Shown here: one piece after another, positions 1 through 8,904 of the stretch | Numbering within the stretch: the stretch's first letter is position 1 | Layout: each line of letters opens with the position of its first letter | Source: SCTD01 sp038256525 | GTDB taxonomy: Bacteria; Actinomycetota; Actinomycetes; Mycobacteriales; SCTD01 | Direction: 5' to 3' | DNA: 24,443 nt | NCBI GenBank assembly: GCA_038256525.1 | Contig: JBBSKF010000037.1 | Coordinates: 1-24,443 of the forward strand | Notes under the pieces: generated by a model | Told to the model about the DNA's origin: nothing | The model's database searches: none | The model's input: the letters and a program-made list of their open reading frames with translations, nothing else | Program-made: the position numbers and the translations under genes

Positions 1-266
1 AGGGGAAGCCGACGTCGGCCGCGCTGCGCTGGATCGCTCCTTCTCCACCGCGAGACGTCTTGGTCCACCGTGTGGTCACGCGCTGCACGCGAATAGCAGG
101 CATGACGGGAGTCTCCCGCAACCGCTGAGAACGCCGGCTACACCTGTGGATAAAGTGTTCCCGCGGGAACGCGTCGCGTTGGATAACGGACAGCACTGCT
201 GGCAACCGCCCCCTGGACGTCCGGTGGGCCGCCAGTACACCAGCGAGCGCGAGTGGATAGGCGCGT
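1..266. other. Left-edge region with no convincing gene
   Basis: No open frame here has convincing protein character. One plus-strand frame is open from the window edge to a TGA at 126-128, and its first codons are all G/C-ending. It could be the tail of a gene that starts outside the window, but later codons lose that bias and I recognise no domain. The stretch is less GC-rich around 145-190, where a DnaA-box-like sequence and a perfect palindrome lie (separate entry). It lies downstream of the caspase-like gene, which ends at 267. Confidence 0.4.
145..186. promoter_or_regulatory. DnaA-box-like nonamer plus 14-bp palindrome
   Basis: TGTGGATAA at 145-153 is the exact reverse complement of the classical DnaA box TTATCCACA. 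A related TTGGATAA lies at 179-186. Between them, 157-170 reads GTTCCCGCGGGAAC, a perfect 14-bp palindrome of the kind a dimeric regulator binds. What it regulates is not evident, because no gene start is close by. A single DnaA box occurs by chance in a genome of several megabases, so a functional role is only a suggestion. Confidence 0.3.
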
Positions 267-1295
267 TCAGGCGGGGGGGTCGGCCAGGGTCCAGCCGAGG
301 TCGGGCGCCCCGGCGAACTGTGGGGTCTGCCGACCGTACGGCTTCTGCCCGAGCGTGATGGCCTGGGCGTAGTACTGGGAGTAGCGCAAGGTCTCGCCGA
401 TCGTCGTGCGCCCGTTGCGGTCGGCATCGGCCTGGCGCTGACTCAGGCCGAGGTCGAAGACCAGCCCGGTCCACACGGACCTCGCCCACGGCGGGAACTC
501 GTAGGACTTCTCGGTGCCCTTACTGCTGCCGCTGAAGAGCACCCGGTCGCTCGGCAGCCCGGGCATAAAGCTGGCCGCCTCGCAGCCGGCGATGTCGACC
601 CACAGCCGGCCCTCGGAGCGGTTGAGCAGCGAGGTGACCTCCGTGTCGTCGATGAAGGCCCGGTCGACCGGCCACAGCGCCTCCTTGGTCCCGCCCTTCT
701 GCTTGACGTGGCCGGAGTAGTGGAACAGCGCAAAGGTCCCCGGCCGGGACTGAGCGGTCAGCCAGGTCATGCCCTCCCGGATGGCCGCACCGGTGGCCTG
801 GCCGTCCGTCACCATGCGGATGTTCTGCGGCAGCCAACCGCTCTTCTGCAGCTCCGCGGCGATGAAACGAACGTCGTTCGCGCTGCCGATCGTGTCCTTC
901 GTCGGCGGGCGGTAGTCGGTCACACCGACAAGGAACGCGTAGCGGTCGGCGGGGGCGGCAGTGCGCAACGGCCGAGGGTCGTTCTGCGGCCCGGGCGGAG
1001 GCCCGAGAACGCTCTCCACGTCGAGCTCCGGCCGTGCCGCAGCCCGGATCTTGGGGTCGGCCTTCGGCGGAGGCGGCGGTTCCGGGACCGGGACGGCGCT
1101 GGGGCTCGGGCTCGGGCTGGGGCTCGGATCGGGCGAAGGCGCGGTGACGACCGGGGTCGCCAACGGCTCGGCGTCGGCCGGTGGCCGATCGATCAGCAGG
1201 AACCCGCCGGCTCCGGCCAGGACCGCCGCAGCAACGGTCCACAGGGTGGCCTCCACGACCCGGCGGGTACGGCGGCGCGGAGCCGGGTCGGTCAT
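267..1295 (-). CDS. Membrane-anchored caspase-like (peptidase C14 type) protein
   Basis: This 342-residue protein has a basic N-terminus, one transmembrane segment at about residues 15-37, a Pro/Ser/Asp-rich linker at about 45-80, and a C-terminal caspase-like domain from about 115. The catalytic dyad is visible: His196 in the motif HYSGH and Cys238 in DIAGCEA, the usual spacing for bacterial caspase-like (metacaspase/orthocaspase) folds. The topology suggests the protease domain lies outside the membrane, as an inference. No substrate can be assigned. I chose ATG 1295 over GTG 1301 because a -35/-10 pair (1325-1330, 1302-1307) ends 6 nt before it and no Shine-Dalgarno is visible, so the mRNA is probably leaderless. 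It lies 48 bp downstream of the cystathionine gamma-synthase/lyase gene on the same strand. The fold is clear; the physiological role is unknown. Confidence 0.8.
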   Translation of the reverse strand: MTDPAPRRRTRRVVEATLWTVAAAVLAGAGGFLLIDRPPADAEPLATPVVTAPSPDPSPSPSPSPSAVPVPEPPPPPKADPKIRAAARPELDVESVLGPPPGPQNDPRPLRTAAPADRYAFLVGVTDYRPPTKDTIGSANDVRFIAAELQKSGWLPQNIRMVTDGQATGAAIREGMTWLTAQSRPGTFALFHYSGHVKQKGGTKEALWPVDRAFIDDTEVTSLLNRSEGRLWVDIAGCEAASFMPGLPSDRVLFSGSSKGTEKSYEFPPWARSVWTGLVFDLGLSQRQADADRNGRTTIGETLRYSQYYAQAITLGQKPYGRQTPQFAGAPDLGWTLADPPA

Positions 1296-1301
1296 GCACA
1301 C

Positions 1302-1330
1302 AGAGTCACCGTCAGAACGGCGGCAGTCAA
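1302..1330 (-). promoter_or_regulatory. Candidate sigma70-type promoter of the caspase-like gene
   Basis: On the minus strand TTGACT (1330-1325) and GACTCT (1307-1302) are separated by 17 nt. The -10 is followed after 6 nt by ATG 1295. This would start transcription at or beside the start codon, giving a leaderless transcript independent of the upstream gene. The -35 is good and the -10 imperfect. Confidence 0.45.
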
Positions 1331-1343
1331 GTCGGACCGGAGT

Positions 1344-2525
1344 TCACCGGCCGGGAAGCGCCTCGGACAGGTCCGCGAGCAGATCCTCGGCCGTCTCGAT
1401 GCCGACCGAGAGCCGGACGAGGTCGGCCGGCACCTCGAGCTGCGAACCGGCGACGCTCGCGTGGGTCATCCGGGCGGGGTGCTCGATCAGCGACTCGACG
1501 CCGCCGAGCGACTCGCCGAGGGTGAACAGGTGGGTGCGCCGGCAGACCTCGAGCGCCGCCGCCTCGCCGCCGGCGAGCCGGAAGCTCACCATCCCTCCGT
1601 ACCCGCTCATCTGCCGGCTCGCGACCGCGTGACCAGGGTGGTCGGGCAGGCCCGGATACAGCACCGCAGCGACTGCCGGGTGTGCGATCAGGAGCTCGAC
1701 GACGCGGGCGGCGTTCGCGCAGTGACGGTCCATCCGTACGCCCAAGGTCTTCGCGCCACGAAGCACCAACCAGCTGTCGAAGGGACCGGGAACGCCACCC
1801 ATCGCGTTCTGGTGGTAGGCCAGCTCCTCCCCCAGCCCGGCCTCAGAGGTGACCAGCGCCCCGCCCACGACGTCGGAGTGCCCACCGAGGTACTTGGTCG
1901 TGGAGTGCACGACCACGTCGGCGCCCAGCACGAGCGGCTGCTGCAGATAGGGGCTCGCGAAGGTGTTGTCGACCGCGAGCCGGGCGCCTGCCGCGTGCGA
2001 GATCTCGGCGAGGGCGGCGATGTCGGCGACCGCCAGCAGCGGGTTGGTCGGCGTCTCGCACCAGATCAGGCAGGTCTCGGGGCGCATCGCGGCCCGCACG
2101 CGGTCGAGATCGCCGAGCGGGACTGCCGTGTGCTCGACCCCCCAGCGCGCGAGGACCCGGGCGAACAGGCGATAGGTCCCGCCGTAGGCATCGTCCGGCA
2201 CCACCACATGCCCGCCCGGCCCGGTGAGCGTCCGCAGCAGGCAGTCCTCGGCGGCCAGGCCACTGGCGAAGGCGAGCCCGGTGCGGCCGGCTTCCAGCGC
2301 GGCGAGGCAGGTTTCGAGCGCGGTACGCGTCGGATTGCCGCTGCGGCTGTACTCGTAGCCTCGGTGCTGCCCGACATCGGACTGCGCGTAGGTAGAGGTC
2401 TGGTAGATGGGCACGACGACCGCGCCGGTCGCCGGATCGGGGTCCTGGCCCGAGTGGATGGCGAGCGTCTCGAAGCCGTAAGCGCCGTCCGCCCAGCGGT
2501 CGGGGACGTCCCGTCCCTCTTCCAT
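1344..2525 (-). CDS. metB: Cystathionine gamma-synthase / gamma-lyase (Cys/Met metabolism PLP enzyme)
   Basis: This 393-residue cytoplasmic PLP enzyme of the Cys/Met metabolism family either condenses O-acyl-homoserine with cysteine or cleaves cystathionine. The N-terminus has the family motif around ETLAIHSGQ and the PIYQTSTYAQ segment. The PLP-binding lysine is Lys211 in HSTTKYLGGHSD, and the phosphate-binding region reads FASGLAAE. The start is the ATG at 2525, because homology stops there and the frame open further upstream is only a shadow of the divergent ATPase gene. Gene context, with cystathionine beta-synthase nearby, fits transsulfuration. The same pairing occurs in M. tuberculosis (Rv1077 cbs, Rv1079 metB). 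Sequence alone does not separate synthase from lyase, so the symbol is by synteny. A strong inverted repeat sits just upstream (2565-2588). Confidence 0.9.
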   Translation of the reverse strand: MEEGRDVPDRWADGAYGFETLAIHSGQDPDPATGAVVVPIYQTSTYAQSDVGQHRGYEYSRSGNPTRTALETCLAALEAGRTGLAFASGLAAEDCLLRTLTGPGGHVVVPDDAYGGTYRLFARVLARWGVEHTAVPLGDLDRVRAAMRPETCLIWCETPTNPLLAVADIAALAEISHAAGARLAVDNTFASPYLQQPLVLGADVVVHSTTKYLGGHSDVVGGALVTSEAGLGEELAYHQNAMGGVPGPFDSWLVLRGAKTLGVRMDRHCANAARVVELLIAHPAVAAVLYPGLPDHPGHAVASRQMSGYGGMVSFRLAGGEAAALEVCRRTHLFTLGESLGGVESLIEHPARMTHASVAGSQLEVPADLVRLSVGIETAEDLLADLSEALPGR

Positions 2526-2550
2526 CGCCTGACCGTACGACGCCCTGTCT

Positions 2551-2588
2551 AGGCTTGTCGAGGCTTTTCTAGCGTATCGGCTAGAAAA
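2551..2588. promoter_or_regulatory. Operator-like inverted repeat between divergent genes
   Basis: The arms TTTTCTAGC (2565-2573) and GCTAGAAAA (2580-2588) match perfectly over 9 bp and are separated by 6 bp. They sit in the middle of the 81-bp gap between the divergent metB-like and ATPase genes, where both promoters must lie. Just to the left, AGGCTT is repeated at 2551-2556 and 2561-2566, exactly 10 bp apart. The AT-rich arms stand out in this GC-rich DNA. The layout, a palindrome with a 6-bp gap, resembles sites of TetR-type regulators of sulfur metabolism such as McbR of Corynebacterium, but the half-sites differ, so the regulator is unknown. Confidence 0.6.
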
Positions 2589-2593
2589 CGGCA

Positions 2594-2599
2594 TACGAT
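2594..2599 (+). promoter_or_regulatory. Candidate -10 hexamer for the ATPase gene
   Basis: TACGAT fits the actinobacterial TANNNT -10 pattern and ends 7 nt before ATG 2607. There is no good Shine-Dalgarno, so a leaderless transcript is likely. A -35 hexamer would fall inside the inverted repeat at 2565-2588, and no consensus -35 is visible there. Confidence 0.4.
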
Positions 2600-2606
2600 C
2601 CGAGAC

Positions 2607-3785
2607 ATGGAGCCGCGTCGTAACCCCTACGCGCCCGGCGCCGGGCAACGGCCACCCGAGCTCGCCGGCCGGGAGACCGAGATCGAGGCTTTCGGCGTCG
2701 CGCTGGACCGGCTGTCCGGAGGGCGGCCGGGACGGGGGCTCATGCTGTCCGGCCTGCGCGGCGTCGGCAAGACCGTCCTGCTCAACGAGCTGCGCTCGCA
2801 GGCGATCGACACCGGCTGGGCCACCGGCAAGTTGGAGGCCCGATTCGAGCAGGGGCTGCGCCGACCGCTCGCGACCGCGCTGTTCACCGCCACCCGAGAC
2901 CTGTCGGTCCGGCGCCGGGCAGGCGACCGGGTGCGGGGCTTCTGGAGCGTGCTGAAAGCCTTCAGCCTGACCTCGGAGCCCGACGGAAGCTGGACGGTCG
3001 GCCTGGACGTCGAGGCGGCCCGCGGCAGGGCCGACTCCGGCGACCTCGAGATCGACCTCGTCGAGCTGTTCGCGGACGCGGCCGAGCTCGCTGCGGAGCA
3101 CGACACCGGCATCGCGCTGTTCCTCGACGAGCTGCAGGACGCGCCGGCGAAGGACCTGTCGGCGGTGTGTGCAGCGGTGCACGACGTCAGCCAGGCCGGC
3201 TCCCCGCTGCTGGTCGTCGGGGCCGGGCTGCCACACCTGCCGTCGGTGCTGACCGCCGCCAAGAGCTACGCCGAGCGGCTGTTCACCTACCGGACCGTGG
3301 ACCGGCTCGACCCGATGGCGGCGGCCCTCGCCCTGACCGCGCCCGCCGCGCGCGAAGGCGTCGGCTTCACTGCCGAAGGGCTCGCGGCGCTCCTGCGCGC
3401 GGCCGACGGCTATCCGTACTTCCTGCAGGCGTACGGCTCCGCAGCCTGGGATGCCGCCCCGCTCGACCCGATCGGCCTCGACGACGTGGCGGCCGGTCGG
3501 CGGGAGGCGGACGCCGAGCTGGCGACCGGCTTCTTCGGCTCCCGGTGGGAGCGGGCCACCCCGGCCGAGCGGTCCTACCTGCTCGCGATGGCCGAGCTGC
3601 TCGGCGGGCGGGACGGCGCCGTCTCCACCGCCGCGGTCGCCACCCACCTCGGCCGGCGCGCCGCCAGCCTCAGCCCGGCGCGCGACACCCTGCGGCGCAA
3701 GGGGCTGATCTACAGCGAGCAGCGAGGGACCGTGGCGTTCACCGTGCCGCACTTCGCCCGCTTCGCACAGGGCCGCGCCGACTGA
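2607..3785 (+). CDS. AAA/Orc1-like P-loop ATPase with C-terminal winged-helix region
   Basis: This 392-residue protein has a Walker A motif GLRGVGKT at residues 49-56 and a Walker B motif LFLDELQD around 171-178. It continues with a sensor-like strand (LLVVGAGLP) and an all-helical lid. The C-terminal third (about 300-390) looks like a winged-helix DNA-binding domain. The plan is that of the Orc1/Cdc6-like or STAND-related ATP-binding proteins common in actinobacteria. Its substrate or partner is unknown. The gene is divergent from metB and convergent with cbs (12 bp between stops), so it is transcribed alone. In M. tuberculosis a different gene (Rv1078) occupies this place between cbs and metB. 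I can name the ATPase fold with confidence but not the function. Confidence 0.8.
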   Translation: MEPRRNPYAPGAGQRPPELAGRETEIEAFGVALDRLSGGRPGRGLMLSGLRGVGKTVLLNELRSQAIDTGWATGKLEARFEQGLRRPLATALFTATRDLSVRRRAGDRVRGFWSVLKAFSLTSEPDGSWTVGLDVEAARGRADSGDLEIDLVELFADAAELAAEHDTGIALFLDELQDAPAKDLSAVCAAVHDVSQAGSPLLVVGAGLPHLPSVLTAAKSYAERLFTYRTVDRLDPMAAALALTAPAAREGVGFTAEGLAALLRAADGYPYFLQAYGSAAWDAAPLDPIGLDDVAAGRREADAELATGFFGSRWERATPAERSYLLAMAELLGGRDGAVSTAAVATHLGRRAASLSPARDTLRRKGLIYSEQRGTVAFTVPHFARFAQGRAD

Positions 3786-3797
3786 GGCGGGACTGAT

Positions 3798-5168
<1,371 letters not shown>

Positions 5169-5233
5169 GGGAGGCCTTTCCGCTGACGCGAGCAGGACCT
5201 CGGAAGCGTACGGCGGCAGGTAGTTTCCTCGCT

Positions 5234-6265
5234 GTGAGAGCCAGAATCCCGCGACCGGGCCGCCGCGCCCGCTATGTCGTGGTGAAGGCGGCCTACGGCG
5301 GCGGCACGTTCGGGGGTCTCGCGGGTGCGGCCTTCGTGCTGCTCGCCACCGAGGCCAAGCTGGCTCGGCGGGTGATCGGGACACCGACCGAGCAGGCCCC
5401 GCTCGCGGCGGGCTCGTACGGCCCGGGACGGCGTCGCGACAAGCCGCTGCGCCTGGCCGTGATCGGCGACTCCGCGGCAGCGGGTCTGGGCTGCGAACGA
5501 GCCGATCAGACGCCGGGGGCGCTGCTCGCCGGCGGGATCGCCCGCGACCTGCGCCGGCGGGTCGACCTCGAGGTCGTCGCCGTGACCGGCGCGCGCTCCG
5601 GCGACCTTGCACGGCAGGTCGAGCAAGCCCTGCGTCACCCGGTGGACGCGGCTGTGATCATCATCGGCGCCAACGACGTCACCCACCGGGTCCCGGTGGC
5701 GACGGCCGCCCGTCAGCTCGCGGGGGCCGTTTCCACCCTGCGGGCTGCGGGGGCAGAGGTGATCGTCGGGACCTGCCCCGACCTGGGCACGATCAAGCCG
5801 GTCATGCAACCGCTACGCACCATTGCCGCCCATTGGAGCCGGCGGCTGGCCGCGGCGCAGACGATCGCAACCGTCGGCGAGGGCGGCATCGCCGTGTCGC
5901 TGGGCGACCTGCTGGTGCAGGACTTCACCGAGCAGCCACACCTGTGGAGCGCCGACCGCTTCCACCCCTCGGCGGACGGCTATCGCCGGGTGGTGGACGT
6001 GTTGCTGCCCAGCGTGCTCGACAGCCTGGGCGTCACCATCGCCGTCAGTGTGCCGATCAGCGACACCGTGCAGGACGTCGCCGTTGCCGCCCGAGTCGCG
6101 GCCCGCGAGCCCGGCGTGGAGGTCGACCCGATCCCGGCCGGCGCGGACCGGCTGGCCACCCTGCGCCGGCGGCTGCCGCTCGGCGGGCGGGGCGCACCAG
6201 AGGGCCCCACCGACCTGGACGAGCTCGCCGGACCCGGCGAGCCGCTTCGACCCGCGGCGAAATAG
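5234..6265 (+). CDS. SGNH/GDSL-family hydrolase (esterase), probably exported or membrane-anchored
   Basis: This 343-residue protein has a basic N-terminus and a hydrophobic stretch at about residues 22-40, which may act as an uncleaved anchor or signal. An SGNH hydrolase domain follows. Block I is IGDSAAAG with nucleophile Ser80, the Asn block is GANDVTH, and the last block is DRFHPSADGY with Asp241 and His244 completing the triad. The C-terminal 70 residues are Pro/Arg-rich. SGNH enzymes cleave esters; the natural substrate is not evident. A TAGTTT -10-like hexamer at 5221-5226 ends 7 nt before GTG 5234, so the mRNA may be leaderless. The gene is divergent from cbs with only 65 bp between. 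Position beside cbs and the thiolase matches Rv1075c. Confidence 0.85.
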   Translation: MRARIPRPGRRARYVVVKAAYGGGTFGGLAGAAFVLLATEAKLARRVIGTPTEQAPLAAGSYGPGRRRDKPLRLAVIGDSAAAGLGCERADQTPGALLAGGIARDLRRRVDLEVVAVTGARSGDLARQVEQALRHPVDAAVIIIGANDVTHRVPVATAARQLAGAVSTLRAAGAEVIVGTCPDLGTIKPVMQPLRTIAAHWSRRLAAAQTIATVGEGGIAVSLGDLLVQDFTEQPHLWSADRFHPSADGYRRVVDVLLPSVLDSLGVTIAVSVPISDTVQDVAVAARVAAREPGVEVDPIPAGADRLATLRRRLPLGGRGAPEGPTDLDELAGPGEPLRPAAK

Positions 6266-6331
6266 AACGGCGTTCGGTTTACCGTATCCTGGTCCGGACC
6301 GTCCGCCCCGTCCCGAACGTTGGAGTCGACC

Positions 6332-7558
6332 GTGCCCGAAGCCGTCATCGTCGCGACCGCCCGCTCACCGATCGGACGCGCCTTCAAGGGCTCGCTCACA
6401 GACGTCCGGCCGGACGACCTCGCCGGGGCGATCATCCGGGCGGCGCTGGACAAGGTGCCGTCGCTGGACCCGCGCGAGATCGACGACCTGATGCTCGGCT
6501 GCGGCCTGCCCGGTGGGGAACAGGGCATGAACATGGGCCGGGTCGTGGCGGTGAGCCTCGGGATGGACTTCCTTCCCGGGACCACCATCACGCGCTACTG
6601 CTCGTCGTCGCTGCAGACGACCCGGATGGCCCTGCACGCGATCAAGGCCGGCGAGGGAGAGGTGTTCATCTCCGCGGGCGTCGAGACGGTCAGCCGTTTC
6701 CTGGCCGGCAACAGCGACATGATCAGCGGGCAGAAGCTCACGAACCCGAGCTACGACCAGGCGCAGACCCGAACCGCGAAGGTCACCGAGAACGGCGCGG
6801 ACGGCTGGACCGACCCGCGCGAGGACGGCCAGCTGCCCGACGTCTACATCGCCATGGGCCAGACCGCGGAGAACGTCGCGCTGCTGCGTGGCGTGACCCG
6901 CGAGCAGATGGACTCCTTTGCCGCTCGGTCCCAGCAGCTGGCCGAGAAGTCGATCGCCGACGGGTTCTTCGCGCGCGAGATCACCCCGGTGACCACCCCG
7001 GACGGCAGGGTCGTGACGGCGGATGACGGCCCGCGCGCCGGCACCACCGTGGAGGGCCTGGCCGGCCTGAAGCCGGTCTTTCGCCCGGACGGCCGGATCA
7101 CCGCCGGTAACGCCTGCCCGCTGAACGACGGCGCTGCCGCGGTCATCGTGATGAGCGATGTCAAGGCCCGCTCGCTCGGCCTCACGCCGCTGGCCCGCAT
7201 CGTGTCGACCGCGGTCACCGGCCTGTCGCCGGAGATCATGGGCCTCGGGCCGGTGGAGGCGACCCGCCTGGCCCTGCGGCGGGCCGGCAAGACCATCGCG
7301 GACATCGACCTGTTCGAGATCAACGAGGCTTTCGCGGCCCAGGTCATCCCCTCGTATCAGGAGCTGGAGATCCCGCTGGACAAGCTCAACGTCCACGGCG
7401 GCGCCATCGCGCTGGGCCACCCGTTCGGCTCGACCGGCGCCCGCATCACCACGACGCTGATCAACGGGCTCCAGTCGACCGACAAGACCTGGGGCCTCGA
7501 GACGATGTGCGTCGGCGGCGGCATGGGCATGGCGATGGTGCTCGAGCGGCTCAGCTGA
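6332..7558 (+). CDS. Acetyl-CoA acetyltransferase (thiolase, FadA family)
   Basis: This 408-residue thiolase transfers an acyl group between CoA and an acetyl or acyl unit, as in fatty acid beta-oxidation. The nucleophile is Cys90 in RYCSSSLQT (many thiolases have CSSG). His363 lies in ALGHPFGSTGAR, and the second catalytic cysteine is Cys393 in CVGGGMGMA. The NEAFA motif is present. I chose GTG 6332 because GGAG (6322-6325) lies 6 nt before it; an upstream TTG at 6320 has no such site. It lies 66 bp downstream of the SGNH gene, possibly co-transcribed, and it corresponds to fadA3 (Rv1074c) by neighbourhood. Chain-length preference cannot be read from the sequence. Confidence 0.93.
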   Translation: MPEAVIVATARSPIGRAFKGSLTDVRPDDLAGAIIRAALDKVPSLDPREIDDLMLGCGLPGGEQGMNMGRVVAVSLGMDFLPGTTITRYCSSSLQTTRMALHAIKAGEGEVFISAGVETVSRFLAGNSDMISGQKLTNPSYDQAQTRTAKVTENGADGWTDPREDGQLPDVYIAMGQTAENVALLRGVTREQMDSFAARSQQLAEKSIADGFFAREITPVTTPDGRVVTADDGPRAGTTVEGLAGLKPVFRPDGRITAGNACPLNDGAAAVIVMSDVKARSLGLTPLARIVSTAVTGLSPEIMGLGPVEATRLALRRAGKTIADIDLFEINEAFAAQVIPSYQELEIPLDKLNVHGGAIALGHPFGSTGARITTTLINGLQSTDKTWGLETMCVGGGMGMAMVLERLS

Positions 7559-7574
7559 GCCCGGGACGTCGCGC

Positions 7575-8393
7575 TCAGCCCAGCAGACCGCGGAGCACCG
7601 GCAGCAGACCGTCGAAGCTGTCGCCCCGGACCAGGGTGACGTTCATGCCGGCCTTGCCGTTGGCGTAGTCGAGCATCCGGCCCAGGTCGCTCACGTTGTT
7701 GCTCAGCGGCGTCGGGGCGATGCTGAGCGTCGACAGCACGCCGATGGCCTTCCCCGTTTCGTCGACGAACGCGCTGCCGGAGTCGCCGGGGATCCCGGGT
7801 GTCAGCGTGTAGACCGGGTGCGTCCAGCCCTCGCCGGTGGTGCCCAGGCTCACACCCTGCTTCGGGCTGAGTTGCGTGATGCCCGACCGCAGGCTCGAGT
7901 TGCCGTAGGAGAAGACCTGCTCGCCCACCGACACCCCGTCCCGGTCGATGCCGGTCGGACCGCCGAGCACCGGGATCTGCGGGCTGACCGAGCCCCTGTC
8001 GGCCGGGTCGATCTTGACGAGAGCAAAGTCGTTGTACGCGCAGGCGTTCTCATCGTCCTCGCCGACGGCCTGCATGGTGCGCCACGAGTTGTAGACCAGC
8101 GTGCCGGGTCGGCTGGCGCCGTCGATCCCGACCTTGGTGCCCAGCGGCAGCGACTCGGCCTCGCAGCCGTTGGTGTCGGTGGCGGCGCCGGTGCCGGAGC
8201 AGTGGGCAGCCTGCCCGATGAAGGTGTCCGTGCCGTCGGTGAAGACGAAGTTCGCCGTGCACTGGGCGCCCTCGGTGTCGGTCATGACGCCGGGCGTGAT
8301 GTCGCCGGCGGCGGCAGTGGCGTTGGTGGCGGCGGCGCCGAACGCGACGACCACGGCGGCGGTGGCTGCCAGGACGCGGGATCTGCTGACCAT
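7575..8393 (-). CDS. Secreted chymotrypsin-like (S1 family) serine protease
   Basis: This 272-residue protein carries a signal peptide: a basic start, a hydrophobic core at about 8-22 and an Ala-rich cleavage region (about 24-29). The catalytic triad is His64 in AAHC, Asp122 in NDFALV and Ser205 in PGDSGSAF. Cys65 probably forms the usual disulfide beside the catalytic histidine. This makes it an exported trypsin/streptogrisin-like protease or a relative of alpha-lytic protease. It lacks a long pro-region, which many secreted actinobacterial S1 proteases have. The start at ATG 8393 has a strong GAGGAG Shine-Dalgarno. The gene is convergent with the thiolase (16 bp between stops). Target proteins are unknown. 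Confidence 0.9.
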   Translation of the reverse strand: MVSRSRVLAATAAVVVAFGAAATNATAAAGDITPGVMTDTEGAQCTANFVFTDGTDTFIGQAAHCSGTGAATDTNGCEAESLPLGTKVGIDGASRPGTLVYNSWRTMQAVGEDDENACAYNDFALVKIDPADRGSVSPQIPVLGGPTGIDRDGVSVGEQVFSYGNSSLRSGITQLSPKQGVSLGTTGEGWTHPVYTLTPGIPGDSGSAFVDETGKAIGVLSTLSIAPTPLSNNVSDLGRMLDYANGKAGMNVTLVRGDSFDGLLPVLRGLLG

Positions 8394-8434
8394 GCTCGCT
8401 CCTCGAAGGTTCTCGCTTTGCGGACGTTTTGACC

Positions 8435-8881
8435 CTACAGCCGTGTTCGGTCCGGCGCCGGGCTGTCACATGCCCTACGTCCGGCCGACACGACGTCTTC
8501 GAGCCCGAGGGCACGAGCCAGACCGGCTGGGACCGCGTCGTCGAGCAGCTCGGTGCGGTGGAACAGCAGGTGCGCCGCGGCCATCACGGCGTCGGCGTGC
8601 GACAGGCCGGCCCGGACGAGGTCGTCCGCCGACACCGCGAGCTGATCCGGCAGCGCGAGGTCACTGTCCAGCCGTGGCAGCCGGCGCGCGACGGCCCCTT
8701 CGCCGAGGGCTGCCCGATCGACGAGGTCCTGCGCCAGGTGATGAACGAGGTCTCCGCGGCTGCCCCAGGGTGGCGTGGATGCGGCGAACCGCTGCGGCGT
8801 CCACAGCCGCAGGCGCTCCACGAGCAGGCGGGCTTCGCGGCGCAACAGTGCCGCCCCCCCAGCAGCTGGAGGGGCGGGCAC
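8435..8881 (-). CDS. Unrecognised conserved-looking small protein, co-transcribed with Bax inhibitor-1 gene
   Basis: I do not recognise this protein of about 148 residues. After a Pro/Ala-rich start it is largely helical, with regular heptad-like Leu/Ala spacing (LLRREARLLVERL; ADAVMAAAHLLFHRTELL) and no membrane segment. Coding character is supported by strong G/C at third positions over the whole frame and a composition unlike the shadow frames. The frame is also open upstream into the Bax inhibitor gene; I set the start at GTG 8881, the first start after that gene's stop at 8905. Its Shine-Dalgarno is weak, so the start is uncertain. The 23-bp gap suggests one transcript with the upstream membrane protein. 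Confidence 0.6.
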   Translation of the reverse strand: MPAPPAAGGAALLRREARLLVERLRLWTPQRFAASTPPWGSRGDLVHHLAQDLVDRAALGEGAVARRLPRLDSDLALPDQLAVSADDLVRAGLSHADAVMAAAHLLFHRTELLDDAVPAGLARALGLEDVVSAGRRACDSPAPDRTRL

Positions 8882-8904
8882 CGGTGCGACGGGAGCCGGA
8901 GCGG

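Noticed and set aside
76..489. 137-codon minus-strand frame at the left edge
   Set aside because: Part of it overlaps the caspase-like gene in another frame, and the composition is Arg/Pro-rich without domain features.
1085..1135. Short GGGCTC-type repeats resembling a microsatellite or array
   Set aside because: They encode the Pro/Ser linker of the caspase-like protein; units are only 6 nt and no spacers exist, so this is not CRISPR.
708..2552. 614-codon open frame on the plus strand
   Set aside because: It lies antisense to the caspase-like and metB-like genes, has Arg/Gly-rich low-complexity composition and no domain. It is a shadow frame typical of very GC-rich DNA.
2526..3752. Upstream extension of the metB-like frame across the ATPase gene
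   Set aside because: The extra 400 residues have no family similarity and are the complement of a well-supported ATPase; family homology begins at ATG 2525.
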